From the NCBI GenBank assembly GCA_018064645.1, contig JAGHUT010000045.1:1-64000 (forward strand): a DNA stretch of 64,000 bases, read 5' to 3'. Origin of the DNA: Candidatus Crickella merdequi. GTDB taxonomy: Bacteria > Bacillota > Clostridia > Peptostreptococcales > Anaerovoracaceae. Of this stretch, positions 1 through 10,430 are shown piece after piece. Within the stretch, counting starts at the first letter, position 1, and each line of letters opens with the position of its first letter. The notes below the pieces were generated by a model that did not search any database, was not told the DNA's origin, and saw nothing but the letters and a program-made list of their open reading frames with translations. A program made the position numbers and the translations under genes.

Positions 1-671
1 TTCCTCATCAGCTCGCTTTTCTGCGATTCGTATCCGATGAGGTCGTCAAAGCTTATCTTCTCTGTCGCACGGATTGGTTTGAAACGGAGCTCATCTCCGT
101 CCTCTTCGACAATTCTGAACGCGTCTGTAAAAGAAAAGTCTCCTATTCCCCTTATTTTGTAGTGGTCGTCGAGTACAGCTTTAAAATCTTTGTCGCTGCC
201 TGCGGCTTTAAGCTTGTCTCTAACTTCAACTACCATTCCGCCTGCGCGTCCTGCGTACTCTGATGGCTCATTGTCGTTTCTGAAATCGAGGATTGCTTCA
301 ATCACTGTATCGCTCAGAACTTCTCTGAGGCTCTCGAATTCATAGCTCATCAGAGTCTTAATAATTCGAAAATCTGACAGAGCAAGAGCCGAGAAGGAAT
401 CCTCCTTCGCTTCAGTTCTTTCTCTTGATATTGTATATGCATTCTCGTCCGTAAGAGCGAAGTATACGATATAGTTCTGCCAGAGATTTCCGTCGATTCC
501 CATTCGGGAAGAAAGTGATATTAACTGATTCACTACCGAAAGAACGGAAGCTTCGAGAGCCGCTTTATCTGTGCCCCCGGAGCACCGTTCTTCTGCTTCG
601 ATTAACTCCGACATTATGCTCCCTCTTGCGGGTTTGAAGAATAGCATTTTGCTGACTTCCTCTTTAAGCAT
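1..671 (-). CDS. DUF815-type AAA ATP-binding protein (3' part lies outside the window)
   Basis: Manual minus-strand translation from ATG at 671 stays open to base 1: MLKEEVSKMLFFKPARGSIMSEL...ELRFKPIRATEKISFDDLIGYESQKSELMR. The FDDLIGYESQK segment resembles the DUF815 family. GGAGGC upstream. Not in the ORF track because it runs off the edge. Confidence 0.7.
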   Translation of the reverse strand, partial: MLKEEVSKMLFFKPARGSIMSELIEAEERCSGGTDKAALEASVLSVVNQLISLSSRMGIDGNLWQNYIVYFALTDENAYTISRERTEAKEDSFSALALSDFRIIKTLMSYEFESLREVLSDTVIEAILDFRNDNEPSEYAGRAGGMVVEVRDKLKAAGSDKDFKAVLDDHYKIRGIGDFSFTDAFRIVEEDGDELRFKPIRATEKISFDDLIGYESQKSELMR

Positions 672-704
672 GATGCCTCCTTTATCGATTTAAAAGTTCC
701 ATTA

Positions 705-2369
705 TTATGGCAGGAGGATTGCTCCCTTATCTGCCGATGACACCATCTTTGCATATCTTGCAAGATAGCCTGTCTTGATTCTTGGCTCAGGACATACCCA
801 TGCGGCTCTTCTCTTCTCGAGCTCCTCATCTGAAACATTGAGTACAATGCTGCACTCCGGAATGTTGATTGAGATGATATCTCCCTCCTGTACAAGAGCG
901 ATGTTACCGCCTGATGCTGCCTCCGGACTTACGTGTCCGATTGAAGCGCCTCTTGTAGCACCTGAGAAACGTCCGTCTGTGATAAGAGCAACGCTCTCGC
1001 CAAGACCCATACCTGCGATTGCAGATGTTGGATTGAGCATCTCTCTCATTCCAGGACCGCCCTTAGGACCCTCGTAACGAATTACTACTACATCGCCAGG
1101 ATTGATTTTCTTAGCATAGATTGCCTCAATAGCATCATCCTCGCAGTCGAATACTCTTGCAGGACCTTCGTGCTCCATCATCTCAGGAGCAACTGCAGCT
1201 GCCTTTACAACACATCCGTCTGGAGCAAGGTTACCCTTGAGAACTGCAATTCCGCCTGTTGCCATGAACGGATTATCAATAGGTCTGATAATCTCTTCAT
1301 CTGTGTTCTCTACACCTTCAAGATTCTCTGCTACTGTCTTGCCTGTTGCTGTAATCAGGTCGGTGTGGAGGAGATCCTTCTTTGTGAGCTCCTTCATTAC
1401 TGCATATACTCCACCAGCCAGATCAAGATCCTCCATATAAGTCGATCCTGCAGGAGCAAGATGGCAAAGGTTAGGTGTTCTTCTGCTGATTTCGTTTGAC
1501 TTGTCGAGATCAATCTCTACTCCAGCCTCGTGTGCAATTGCAGGAAGGTGAAGCATTGTATTTGTTGAGCAGCCAAGCGCCATATCTACAGTCTCAGCGT
1601 TGTCAAAAGCCTTCGCTGTCATAATATCTCTTGGCTTGATATCTTTCTCAACAAGCTCCATAATCTTCATTCCTGTGTGCTTAGCAAGTCTTAATCTTGC
1701 TGAATATACTGCAGGAATAGTTCCGTTGCCAGGAAGTGACATTCCGATTGCCTCTGTAAGGCAGTTCATTGAGTTAGCTGTGTACATTCCAGAGCAGCTT
1801 CCACATGTAGGACATGCATTTTCTGTCATCTCTGCTACGCCGGCTTCATCAAGTGTTCCAGCCTTGTACGCACCTACAGCCTCAAACATGTGGCTGAGGC
1901 ATGTTCTCTTTCCATCCTTCAGCTTACCTGCGAGCATTGGTCCGCCTGATACAAAAATTGAAGGAATGTTCAGTCTTGCTGCTGCCATCAGAAGTCCAGG
2001 TACGTTCTTGTCGCAGTTAGGAATCATTACAAGTCCGTCGAACTGGTGAGCTGCTACCATTGACTCTGTTGAATCGGCAATAAGGACTATAGTTACAAGA
2101 GATTACTTCATTCCTGTATGGCCCATTGCGATACCATCACATACTGCGATAGCAGGGAACATAATAGGAGTACCGCCTGCCGCGCGAACGCCGGCTTTTA
2201 CGGCCTCAGCAATCTTGTCGATATTCATGTGGCCTGGAACGATCTCATTATATGAGCTTACGATTCCGATAAGAGGGCGCTCGATTTCCTCATCTGTGTA
2301 ACCGAGAGCGTAAAGAAGACTCTTGTTAGGAGTTCTTTCTACGCCTTTTTTGATTGCATCTGAACGCAT
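705..2369 (-). pseudogene. ilvD: Dihydroxy-acid dehydratase, interrupted by an in-frame TAA (2103-2105)
   Basis: ORF 2103..2369 ([24 protein letters not shown]...[12 protein letters not shown]) and ORF 705..2060 ([22 protein letters not shown]...) are N- and C-terminal parts of one IlvD. They lie in the same frame, separated by the stop and 14 codons ([14 protein letters not shown]). Confidence 0.85.
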
Positions 2370-2396
2370 TTATAATTCTCCTTATAACTTCTAAAG

Positions 2397-2424
2397 GGAT
2401 TCCGGCCGAAAACGGCCGAAATCC
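2397..2424. other. Intercistronic hairpin between ilvC and ilvD
   Basis: GGATTcCGGCCG-AAAA-CGGCCGaAATCC, an 11-bp stem with one mismatch and no U-tract. Confidence 0.6.
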
Positions 2425-2459
2425 TCTGTTCTAACAAGTATTAACTAAGTCCGTGGGAA

Positions 2460-3488
2460 TTAGTTTGAAGCGCTGTCGAGACCCTCGTCTCCGCCCTGTG
2501 TATCCTTCCAGAGCATGTTGTTTCTGAGCTCTGCTCCAACAACCTCCATCTGGTGCTTAGCAAGGTTGTTTCTCTTTGAGTTGAAGAATGTTCTTCCATT
2601 CTTGTTCTCAGCAATCCATCTGCCGGCAAAAGTTCCGTCCTGAATGTCTGCAAGAACCTTTCTCATGTTAGCCTTAACCTCGTCATGTGGAAGTACTCTT
2701 GGTCCTGATACGTACTCACCGAACTCAGCTGTATCTGAAATTGAGTAGTTCATAGCTGCAACTCCACCCTTGTTGATGAGGTCGATGATGAGCTTCATCT
2801 CGTGAATGCACTCGAAGTATGCGTTCTCTGGCTGATATCCAGCCTCTACGAGAACCTCGAAACCGCACTGCATGAGGTCTACAACTCCACCACAGAGAAC
2901 TGTCTGCTCTCCGAAGAGGTCTGTCTCTGTCTCCTCGTACATTGTTGTCTCCATTACTCCAGCTCTATCTCCACCGATTCCAGCGATGTAAGCAAGTGCG
3001 ATATCCATGCACTTTCCTGTTGCATCCTGCTCGCATGCTACGAGGCAAGGAACACCTTTTCCAGCAACATACTGCGATCTTACAGTGTGTCCAGGTCCCT
3101 TAGGCGCTGCCATGAATACGTCGATGTTTGCAGCAGGCTGAATCTGCTGATATCTGATATTAAATCCGTGAGCAAATGCAAGTGCAGCGCCATCCTTGAG
3201 GTTAGCTGCTACTGACTCCTTGTAGATGTCAGCTGCTCTCTCGTCGTTAACGAGCATCATTACGATGTCGGCCTTTGCTGTAGCCTCAGCAACTGTATAA
3301 ACCTCAAAACCGTCCTTTGTAGCCTTGTCCCAGCTCTTTCCTGGACGAAGTCCCATAATAACGTTGCATCCTGAATCTCTCAGGTTCATTGCGTGTGCGT
3401 GACCCTGTGATCCGTAACCGATAATTGCGATAGTCTTTCCGTTAAGTACGTTAAGATCACAGTCCTTCTCATAATACATTTTTGCCAT
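2460..3488 (-). CDS. ilvC: Ketol-acid reductoisomerase
   Basis: [40 protein letters not shown]; start moved inward to the ATG at 3488, which has a good SD. Confidence 0.95.
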   Translation of the reverse strand: MAKMYYEKDCDLNVLNGKTIAIIGYGSQGHAHAMNLRDSGCNVIMGLRPGKSWDKATKDGFEVYTVAEATAKADIVMMLVNDERAADIYKESVAANLKDGAALAFAHGFNIRYQQIQPAANIDVFMAAPKGPGHTVRSQYVAGKGVPCLVACEQDATGKCMDIALAYIAGIGGDRAGVMETTMYEETETDLFGEQTVLCGGVVDLMQCGFEVLVEAGYQPENAYFECIHEMKLIIDLINKGGVAAMNYSISDTAEFGEYVSGPRVLPHDEVKANMRKVLADIQDGTFAGRWIAENKNGRTFFNSKRNNLAKHQMEVVGAELRNNMLWKDTQGGDEGLDSASN

Positions 3489-4020
3489 AGTCGAATTCTC
3501 CCTTCTCCTTTGTGTCCTCGTCAATTGTACTTGTTCCTCTCTCGAGGGCCACAATACCCGTTCTAACTAATTCCATAATATTTAAATGCTCAAGCAGATT
3601 CTCGAAAGCATGATTCTTCTCATTGTCTCCAATAATCGCCAGAGTTATTGACTCAGTTGATACATCGATTACAGATGCTCTGAAGATGTTTGCAATCTGC
3701 ATAACTTCGTTTCTCTCGATGCTGTCAGCTGTTGCAATCTTTATGAGCAGAAGCTCTCTCTTTATTGCACTTTCACTTGAAAGCAGCTTTACAGAATGAA
3801 CCGGCAGCAGTTTTCTGAGCTGGTTGCATGTGAGCTCTGCTTTTTCCTGTGTGGTCAGAAGCTCAATTGTCATTCTTGAAATTGCTGGATTATGAGTGGT
3901 TCCTACTGCAAGGGACTCAATGTTGTATCCTTTTCTCGAAAACATTCTCGATACCTGTGACAGTACTCCTGCCTCGTTATCTACAAGGACAGATATTGTG
4001 TGGATAGTTTCTCTATTCAT
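3469..4020 (-). CDS. ilvN: Acetolactate synthase small (regulatory) subunit
   Basis: ACT-domain start [40 protein letters not shown]; overlaps the ilvC start by 20 nt. Confidence 0.93.
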   Translation of the reverse strand: MNRETIHTISVLVDNEAGVLSQVSRMFSRKGYNIESLAVGTTHNPAISRMTIELLTTQEKAELTCNQLRKLLPVHSVKLLSSESAIKRELLLIKIATADSIERNEVMQIANIFRASVIDVSTESITLAIIGDNEKNHAFENLLEHLNIMELVRTGIVALERGTSTIDEDTKEKGEFDYGKNVL

Positions 4021-4031
4021 ATCTTTCCTCC

Positions 4032-5735
4032 TTAGTCTACGATAAAGTTAGTAATAGCTCTTCCGCCTGGTACCATTGGACGAACCAGTTCGTCAATGTC
4101 GATTGGACACTCGATTACAGCACTCTTGCCACTTTCGAGAGCTGCCTGAAGAGCTGCCTCGAGTTCAATCTTAGTTGTGCATCTCATTCCCATGATTCCA
4201 AAAGCCTCAGCCAGCTTAACAAAATCAGGACCTCTATCCATGTATGTCTGTGAGTATCTGTGATCATACATAAGAGTCTGCCACTGTCTTACCATTCCAA
4301 GAGCTGAGTTGTTGAAAAGTACTGTGATTACAGGAATGTCGTACTTCTGCTCTGTGCAGAGCTCTGCGAAGTTCATTCTGAAACTTCCGTCTCCAGTGAT
4401 ATGACATACGCACTGGTCAGGATTACCAACCTTCGCACCGATAGCAGCTCCAAGACCGAAGCCCATAGCACCGAATCCGCCTGATGTGATCAGCTGACCC
4501 GGATAGGTGAAATGGAGGTGCTGAATTGCCCACATCTGATGCTGTCCTACATCAGTTGCTACGATTGTCTTCTCTGGCAGAATCTTTGCGATTGCCTCTG
4601 TAATCTGCTTAGGTGTCAGTGTATCTCCACCTGACTCGTACTCCTGCTCCTTAGGGAACTGGAATACATACTCTTTCCAAGGTGTGTGATCCTGCTGCTT
4701 AAGCTTCTTGTTGGCAATCTCAAGAACTCTTTTGGCATCGCCTACGATGTGATGGTCTGTCTTAACATTCTTGTCAATCTCAGAACGGTCAATGTCAATG
4801 TGGACAATCTTTGCATTTCTTGCAAAATGCTTTACATCAAGAGTTACTCTTTCGTTGAATCTGCAGCCTACAGAAATCAGAAGGTCGCAAGCATCGATTC
4901 CTCTGTTGGAAGCCTGTGAACCGTGCATTCCTATCATATTTGTTGAGAGTGGATTTGATCCGTCAAAGCCGCCGGCACCCATGATTGTAATTGCTACAGG
5001 TGCGTCTGCCTTTTCTACAAACTCGAGGAACTCAGCCTGTGCTCTACCTCTTACAACTCCGCCTCCGCAGATTACCATTGGCTTCTCTGATGCTTCAATC
5101 ATCTCGATGAGCTTGTCGATATCGCCTTCTGGCTCATGTGGCTTGAGGTTATGTGTTGGTCTGTTCTTAAGAGTTGCAAGCTTTCCTGACTCATAGTGCT
5201 TGTCGAGATCTACTTTCTCATACTCAGCTTCCTGGCCGCTGATGTTAGTCAGAATATCAATAACAACAGGACCTGGGCGACCTGATCTAGCCATTGCAAA
5301 AGCCGCTCTTACTGTGCTTGCAATCTCGTTAACATCCTTAACGAGGTAGTTGCACTTTGTGATAGGCATTGTGATACCGACTGTATCGCACTCCTGGAAT
5401 GAATCCTTTCCAATGAACGCCTCGCCTACGTTACATGTGATGAATACAACAGGAGATGAATCCATAAATGCTGTCGCAATTCCTGTTGTCAGGTTAGTTG
5501 CTCCCGGACCTGATGTAGCAATACAAACTCCAACCTTACCGGTGCTTCTTGCATATCCGTCAGCAGCATGTGATGCGCCTTGCTCGTGAGCTGTAAGAAT
5601 GTGCTTGATCTTATCTCCATACTTGTAGATAGAATCATACAGATTGATTACAGTTCCACCTGGATAGCCGAAGATTGTATCAACGCCCTGCTCCAGAAGA
5701 CATTCCATTAAGATGTCTGATCCTTTGAGTTTCAT
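4032..5735 (-). CDS. ilvB: Acetolactate synthase large subunit
   Basis: MKLKGSDILMECLLEQGVDTIFGYPGGT...; TPP-enzyme motifs. ATG at 5735 preferred over the upstream TTG because of the SD. Confidence 0.95.
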   Translation of the reverse strand: MKLKGSDILMECLLEQGVDTIFGYPGGTVINLYDSIYKYGDKIKHILTAHEQGASHAADGYARSTGKVGVCIATSGPGATNLTTGIATAFMDSSPVVFITCNVGEAFIGKDSFQECDTVGITMPITKCNYLVKDVNEIASTVRAAFAMARSGRPGPVVIDILTNISGQEAEYEKVDLDKHYESGKLATLKNRPTHNLKPHEPEGDIDKLIEMIEASEKPMVICGGGVVRGRAQAEFLEFVEKADAPVAITIMGAGGFDGSNPLSTNMIGMHGSQASNRGIDACDLLISVGCRFNERVTLDVKHFARNAKIVHIDIDRSEIDKNVKTDHHIVGDAKRVLEIANKKLKQQDHTPWKEYVFQFPKEQEYESGGDTLTPKQITEAIAKILPEKTIVATDVGQHQMWAIQHLHFTYPGQLITSGGFGAMGFGLGAAIGAKVGNPDQCVCHITGDGSFRMNFAELCTEQKYDIPVITVLFNNSALGMVRQWQTLMYDHRYSQTYMDRGPDFVKLAEAFGIMGMRCTTKIELEAALQAALESGKSAVIECPIDIDELVRPMVPGGRAITNFIVD

Positions 5736-5771
5736 ATCTTCACCTTTCTCCAAAATATAATTAACTAAAGT

Positions 5772-6842
5772 CTATAAATAACTGATAATAGTGTCTGTCA
5801 TCTCAGTGCAGCTGAGTGCTCCCTCTGCACCGCCGGCAATATCAGCAGTTCTGTATCCTGCATCAAGAACCTTGTTGACAGCCTCTTCAATAGCATCAGC
5901 CTCCTCTGTAAGATCGAAGGAGTATCTCAGCATCATTGCTGCTGAAAGTATTGTTGCGATTGGGTTAGCTTTGCCTGTTCCTGCGATGTCAGGTGCTGAG
6001 CCGTGGATTGGCTCATACAGACCTCTCTTGGTATTACCGAGAGATGCTGATGCAAGCATTCCGATTGAACCGGTAATCTGAGATGCCTCATCTGAGAGAA
6101 TATCTCCGAACATGTTGCTTGTTACCACTACATCGAACTGACCCGGATTTCTGACAAGCTGCATTGCTGCGTTGTCTACCAGCATGTCCTTGCATGTGAC
6201 CTCTGGATACTGCTCGCCGATTCTGTGAACGACTTCTCTCCAGAGTCTTGATGTCTCAAGTACATTTGCCTTGTCAACACTGATGAGATTCTTGCCTCTC
6301 TTCATTGCTGTCTGGTAAGCGACATGTGCGATTCTCTCAATCTCCATGACGCTGTATGCCTCGGTGTCGTAAGCCTCTTTGCCGTATTTGCCTTCACGGT
6401 AGCCTCTTTCACCGAAGTAGATGCCTCCTGTCAGCTCTCTGAGAATCATAATGTCAGAACCTTTTGCAACGATGTCAGCTCTGGGCGGGCTGTCATCCTT
6501 AAGCCCTCCGTAGAGCTTTGCAGGTCTTAAGTTAGTGAAAAGTTCCAGCGCCTGTCTCAGTCTCAGAAGTCCCTTCTCTGGTCTTGCATCTCCGCTGAGG
6601 CCATCCCACTTAGGTCCGCCTACTGCTCCGAAAAGCACGCTGTCGCTTGCGAGACATCCCTTAACTGACTCTTCAGGAAGTGGATCTCCGCAGGCATCGA
6701 TAGCTGCACCACCTGCAAGGTACTCATTGAATTCAAAACTGTGTCCGTACTTCTCTCCGATAACTTCAAGAACTCTTACAGCACTGTCTACGATCTCCGG
6801 ACCGATACCATCACCTTTAACTAATGCAATCTTATAATTCAT
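5772..6842 (-). CDS. leuB: 3-isopropylmalate dehydrogenase
   Basis: MNYKIALVKGDGIGPEIVDSAVRVLE...ETSRLWREVV...DNAAMQLVRNPGQFDVVVTSNMFGDILSDEASQI. Confidence 0.95.
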   Translation of the reverse strand: MNYKIALVKGDGIGPEIVDSAVRVLEVIGEKYGHSFEFNEYLAGGAAIDACGDPLPEESVKGCLASDSVLFGAVGGPKWDGLSGDARPEKGLLRLRQALELFTNLRPAKLYGGLKDDSPPRADIVAKGSDIMILRELTGGIYFGERGYREGKYGKEAYDTEAYSVMEIERIAHVAYQTAMKRGKNLISVDKANVLETSRLWREVVHRIGEQYPEVTCKDMLVDNAAMQLVRNPGQFDVVVTSNMFGDILSDEASQITGSIGMLASASLGNTKRGLYEPIHGSAPDIAGTGKANPIATILSAAMMLRYSFDLTEEADAIEEAVNKVLDAGYRTADIAGGAEGALSCTEMTDTIISYL

Positions 6843-6847
6843 ATGCC

Positions 6848-7330
6848 CTATGCCTTCTTTCTGTAGTTAATCAGTCCGCCAGCTTCGATAATTGCCTGAA
6901 TGAATGGAGGGAATGCTGCTGCCTGGAAGCTCTCGCCAGTTGTCTCATCCTTGATAACTCCTGTCTCGAAGTCCACGCTTACAGTATCTCCGTTAGCAAT
7001 TGCCTCTGCTGCCTCTGGGCATTCAAGAATCGGAAAACCAATATTGATTGCATTTCTGTAGAAAATTCTTGCGAAGCTTGCTGCAATTACACATGATACT
7101 CCGCAAGCCTTGATTGACACAGGTGCATGCTCTCTTGATGAGCCGCATCCGAAGTTCCATCCGCCAACCATAATGTCACCTGTATGATCAACCTTTGGGA
7201 ACTCTGGATCGATGTCCTCCATGCAGTGTCTTGCCATATTCTCAAGAGATGGATCATTGAGATATCTTGCAGGGATGATTACGTCAGTGTTAACGTCATC
7301 ACCGAATTTGTAAACTTTACCTTTTACCAT
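6848..7330 (-). CDS. leuD: 3-isopropylmalate dehydratase small subunit
   Basis: [25 protein letters not shown]...[11 protein letters not shown]; internal ATG at 7330 chosen. Confidence 0.93.
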   Translation of the reverse strand: MVKGKVYKFGDDVNTDVIIPARYLNDPSLENMARHCMEDIDPEFPKVDHTGDIMVGGWNFGCGSSREHAPVSIKACGVSCVIAASFARIFYRNAINIGFPILECPEAAEAIANGDTVSVDFETGVIKDETTGESFQAAAFPPFIQAIIEAGGLINYRKKA

Positions 7331-7340
7331 GATGACCTCC

Positions 7341-8603
7341 TTACATAATATCTTCCGGACCTGCCACGTAACCTGCAACAGCAGAAGCTGCAGCTACAGC
7401 AGGACTTGCAAGAATGATTTCACTCTCTACGTGACCCATTCTACCTACAAAATTTCTGTTTGTTGTTGAGATTGTTCTTTCTCCTTCGCACATTACTCCC
7501 ATGTGGCCACCCATACATGGGCCGCAGCTTGGAGTATTAACTGCGCATCCGGCCTCGATGAAAATCTTCATTATGCCTTCCTCGATGCACTGGAGATAGA
7601 TATCCTGAGTTGCAGGAACGATATTGACTCTGATGCCCTTTGCAACTTTTCTGTCCTTGAAAATCTCTGCTGCGATTCTCATATCCTCCATACGGCCGTT
7701 AGTGCAGGAACCGATTACGACTGAGTCGATGTGAGTTCCCTTGACCTCATCAACAGTTCTTGTGTTTGATGGGAGATGTGGAAGTGATACTGTATTCTTC
7801 AGCTCACTGAGGTTAATCTCAACGACTCTTTCGTACTCAGCATCCTCATCAGCTTCGTAAACATTGTATGGTCTGTCGACTCTGCCCTTGATGTACTCAA
7901 GAGTTTTCTCGTCTACAGGGAAAATTCCGTTCTTTCCGCCGGCCTCAATAGCCATGTTGGAAATTGTGAATCTGTCATCCATGCTCAGCTCTGCAACACC
8001 AGGGCCTGCAAACTCGATTGATTTGTAAAGAGCCCCGTCTACACCGATCTCTCCAATGAGGTGAAGGATTACATCTTTACCTGTTACCCACTTTGAAGGC
8101 TTGCCTGTCAGCATTACCTTGATTGCTGAAGGAACCTTGAACCAGCTCTGGCCTGATGCCCAGCTTGCTGCAAGATCTGTTGAGCCAACGCCTGTTGAGA
8201 AAGCTCCAAGAGCTCCGTATGTACATGTGTGTGAATCGGCTCCAATGATAATCTCGCCTGGAGCAGCAAGACCTTTTTCAGGTACAAGCGCATGCTCGAT
8301 TCCTACAACGCCTGTGTCATAGAAATGTGTGAGATCCTGCTTCTTTGCAAACTCTCTTGCCTTCTTTGAGAGTCTTGCTGAATCAATATCCTTGCAAGGT
8401 GTGTAGTGATCGAGGATGATTGCTACCTTATCCTTGTCGAAAACCTTGTCAAAGCCTGCCTGCTCGAAAATGTCTGCAGATACAGGTGATGTAATGTCAT
8501 TACTCATGCACAGATCGAGTCTTGCTTCTACAAGCTCGCCTGCCTTAACGCTTTCCACTCCCACGTGTGCCGCAAGAATCTTCTGCGTCATAGTCATGCC
8601 CAT
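7341..8603 (-). CDS. leuC: 3-isopropylmalate dehydratase large subunit
   Basis: [26 protein letters not shown]...[17 protein letters not shown]...[10 protein letters not shown]. Confidence 0.94.
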   Translation of the reverse strand: MGMTMTQKILAAHVGVESVKAGELVEARLDLCMSNDITSPVSADIFEQAGFDKVFDKDKVAIILDHYTPCKDIDSARLSKKAREFAKKQDLTHFYDTGVVGIEHALVPEKGLAAPGEIIIGADSHTCTYGALGAFSTGVGSTDLAASWASGQSWFKVPSAIKVMLTGKPSKWVTGKDVILHLIGEIGVDGALYKSIEFAGPGVAELSMDDRFTISNMAIEAGGKNGIFPVDEKTLEYIKGRVDRPYNVYEADEDAEYERVVEINLSELKNTVSLPHLPSNTRTVDEVKGTHIDSVVIGSCTNGRMEDMRIAAEIFKDRKVAKGIRVNIVPATQDIYLQCIEEGIMKIFIEAGCAVNTPSCGPCMGGHMGVMCEGERTISTTNRNFVGRMGHVESEIILASPAVAAASAVAGYVAGPEDIM

Positions 8604-8630
8604 AATCTATATCCTCCTGTTACTATCTGA

Positions 8631-10163
8631 TTAGTTAGCAGCTTCTTCTCTCTGCTTAATCAGCTTGTTAACTGACTGAATGTATGCAACGATTGATGAC
8701 TCGATAACGTCTGTAGAAAGACCGTGACCTGTGTAAGTCTTGTTCTCGTTAGTCAGCTTGATTGTTGCGTCTCCGATTGTATCCTTGCCCTCTGAAATTG
8801 AGAAGATTGAGAAGTCTGCAAATGTATGCTCTCCTGGCTTAGCAATCTTGTTGATAGCTCCGAATGCTGCATCAAGAGGGCCATCTCCGAGGCATACTGC
8901 TTCGTAATTCTTACCGTTCTTCTCAAGGTTGATTGTGCATGTAGCTGTTGTGAAGTTGCTTGTGTTAACAGAGAACCAGTTGAGCTTGTAGCCACCCTCT
9001 TCATCCTTGATCACACTGTGGTTAACGATAGCCTCAAGATCGCTGTCGTTTACTGTCTTCTTCTTGTCGCAGATTACCTTGAACTCCTCGAAGCAAGCCA
9101 GCAGCTCTTCCTTGGACAGCTCGTATCCAAGCTCCTTGAGACGAGTCTCAAAGGCATGCTTTCCTGAATGCTTACCAAGTACCAGATTATTGGCTGTGAT
9201 ACCAACTGACTCTGGAGTCATAATCTCATATGTTGCCTTGTTAGCAAGTACTCCATGCTGGTGAATTCCAGCCTCGTGAGCAAATGCGTTCTTGCCGACA
9301 ATCGGCTTGTTAAGAGGTGCTGACTGTCCGATGATGTTATATACAGTCTTAGAAGCCTTGCTGATCTGTGTTGTGTCGATTCTTGGCTGTGATGCAAAGA
9401 TGTCCGGACGAGTGCGCATTGCCATTACTACTTCCTCAAGTGAAGTGTTGCCGGCTCTCTCTCCAAGACCATTGATTGTACACTCAATCTGTCTAGCTCC
9501 TCCAAGTACTCCTCCAAGAGAGTTAGCTGTAGCCATACCCAGGTCATTGTGGCAGTGTACAGAGAAAATTACATCCTCTGGATTGTCGATATGACTCTGA
9601 ACGTATGAAATGAGGTTTCTCATCTCGTCTGGAGTTGTATATCCAACTGTGTCTGGGAGGTTGATTGTTGTGGCACCGTTAGCAACTACTGCATTAACAA
9701 CCTTTACCATGAAATCGTAATCACTTCTTGTAGCATCCTCACAGGAGAACTCAATATTTGAGCAGAGGCTTCTTGCATACTTTACAGCAGCTGCTGCATT
9801 CTCAATAACCTGATCTTCTGTCATCTTGAGCTTATATTCCATGTGAAGTGGTGATGTTGCCAGGAAGACGTGGATTCTTGGATCTACTGCACCCTTAACA
9901 GCATTGTATGCTGCATCAATGTCCTTCTGTACTGATCTTGAAAGTGAAGCAACTGTACAATCCTTAACTGTCTCAGCAACTGTCTTTACTGACTCGAAAT
10001 CTCCAGGAGAGGAAATAGCAAAACCAGCCTCGATGATATCAACCTTAAGTCGTTCTAGACACTTTGCTACCTCAATCTTCTCCTTGAGGTTCATGCTGCA
10101 GCCAGGGGCCTGCTCGCCATCGCGAAGTGTTGTGTCGAAAATCTTAATGTCGTTAATCATCAC
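8631..10163 (-). CDS. leuA: 2-isopropylmalate synthase
   Basis: IKIFDTTLRDGEQAPGCSMN...HCHNDLGMATANSLGGVLGGARQIECTINGLGERAGN. Confidence 0.95.
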   Translation of the reverse strand: MMINDIKIFDTTLRDGEQAPGCSMNLKEKIEVAKCLERLKVDIIEAGFAISSPGDFESVKTVAETVKDCTVASLSRSVQKDIDAAYNAVKGAVDPRIHVFLATSPLHMEYKLKMTEDQVIENAAAAVKYARSLCSNIEFSCEDATRSDYDFMVKVVNAVVANGATTINLPDTVGYTTPDEMRNLISYVQSHIDNPEDVIFSVHCHNDLGMATANSLGGVLGGARQIECTINGLGERAGNTSLEEVVMAMRTRPDIFASQPRIDTTQISKASKTVYNIIGQSAPLNKPIVGKNAFAHEAGIHQHGVLANKATYEIMTPESVGITANNLVLGKHSGKHAFETRLKELGYELSKEELLACFEEFKVICDKKKTVNDSDLEAIVNHSVIKDEEGGYKLNWFSVNTSNFTTATCTINLEKNGKNYEAVCLGDGPLDAAFGAINKIAKPGEHTFADFSIFSISEGKDTIGDATIKLTNENKTYTGHGLSTDVIESSIVAYIQSVNKLIKQREEAAN

Positions 10164-10213
10164 TGTTATCTCCTTTGTCTTAAAAAATTTAAAAATAGTC
10201 TATAAAATATTAA

Positions 10214-10248
10214 AAGCCGAATGACCTGCGTTAAAAGTCATCCGGCTT
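10214..10248 (-). terminator. Attenuator terminator hairpin upstream of leuA
   Basis: Minus strand AAGCCGgATGACttttaacgcagGTCATtCGGCTT followed by TTAATATTTTATA. Confidence 0.85.
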
Positions 10249-10289
10249 ATAATCTGATTTAAATCCGCGCGTAAAGCGCGTAACAGTTA

Positions 10290-10397
10290 CTAGCAGTTTG
10301 TGGCATGACTTTTAACGCTGTTTCCATCGACTAGAAGTAGTCCAAGAACAGCGCTAATAATAAGAATGCTAATCACTACTGCGAAAGTTGCCTGCAT
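10290..10397 (-). CDS. Branched-chain amino acid-rich leader peptide, 35 aa
   Basis: Minus-strand ATG at 10397: MQATFAVVISILIISAVLGLLLVDGNSVKSHATNC*; SD AGGAAA upstream; dense run of Val/Ile/Leu codons. Confidence 0.8.
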   Translation of the reverse strand: MQATFAVVISILIISAVLGLLLVDGNSVKSHATNC

Positions 10398-10430
10398 GTA
10401 ACTGTTTCCTTTCTTGTATTCATTAGGAAT

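Larger units (their letters stand above)
10190..10424 (-). ncRNA. Predicted attenuator leader of the leu/ilv operon
   Basis: Contains a leader peptide ORF, a terminator hairpin (10214-10248) and a 14-nt antiterminator complement (10228-10241 with 10305-10318), between a sigma-70-like promoter and leuA. Confidence 0.8.

Noticed and set aside
2061-2102. Frameshift in ilvD
   Set aside because: Both halves lie in the same reading frame with 14 codons between; the lesion is a nonsense codon plus substitutions.
2103-2105. Recoding (selenocysteine or pyrrolysine) at the ilvD stop
   Set aside because: The codon is TAA, not TGA or TAG; the expected residue is Tyr; adjacent residues are also altered, so mutation or error is simpler.
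3488-3554. N-terminal extension of IlvC ([22 protein letters not shown])
   Set aside because: Overlaps the ilvN coding end; the standard KARI start MAKMYYEKD has a good SD at 3488.
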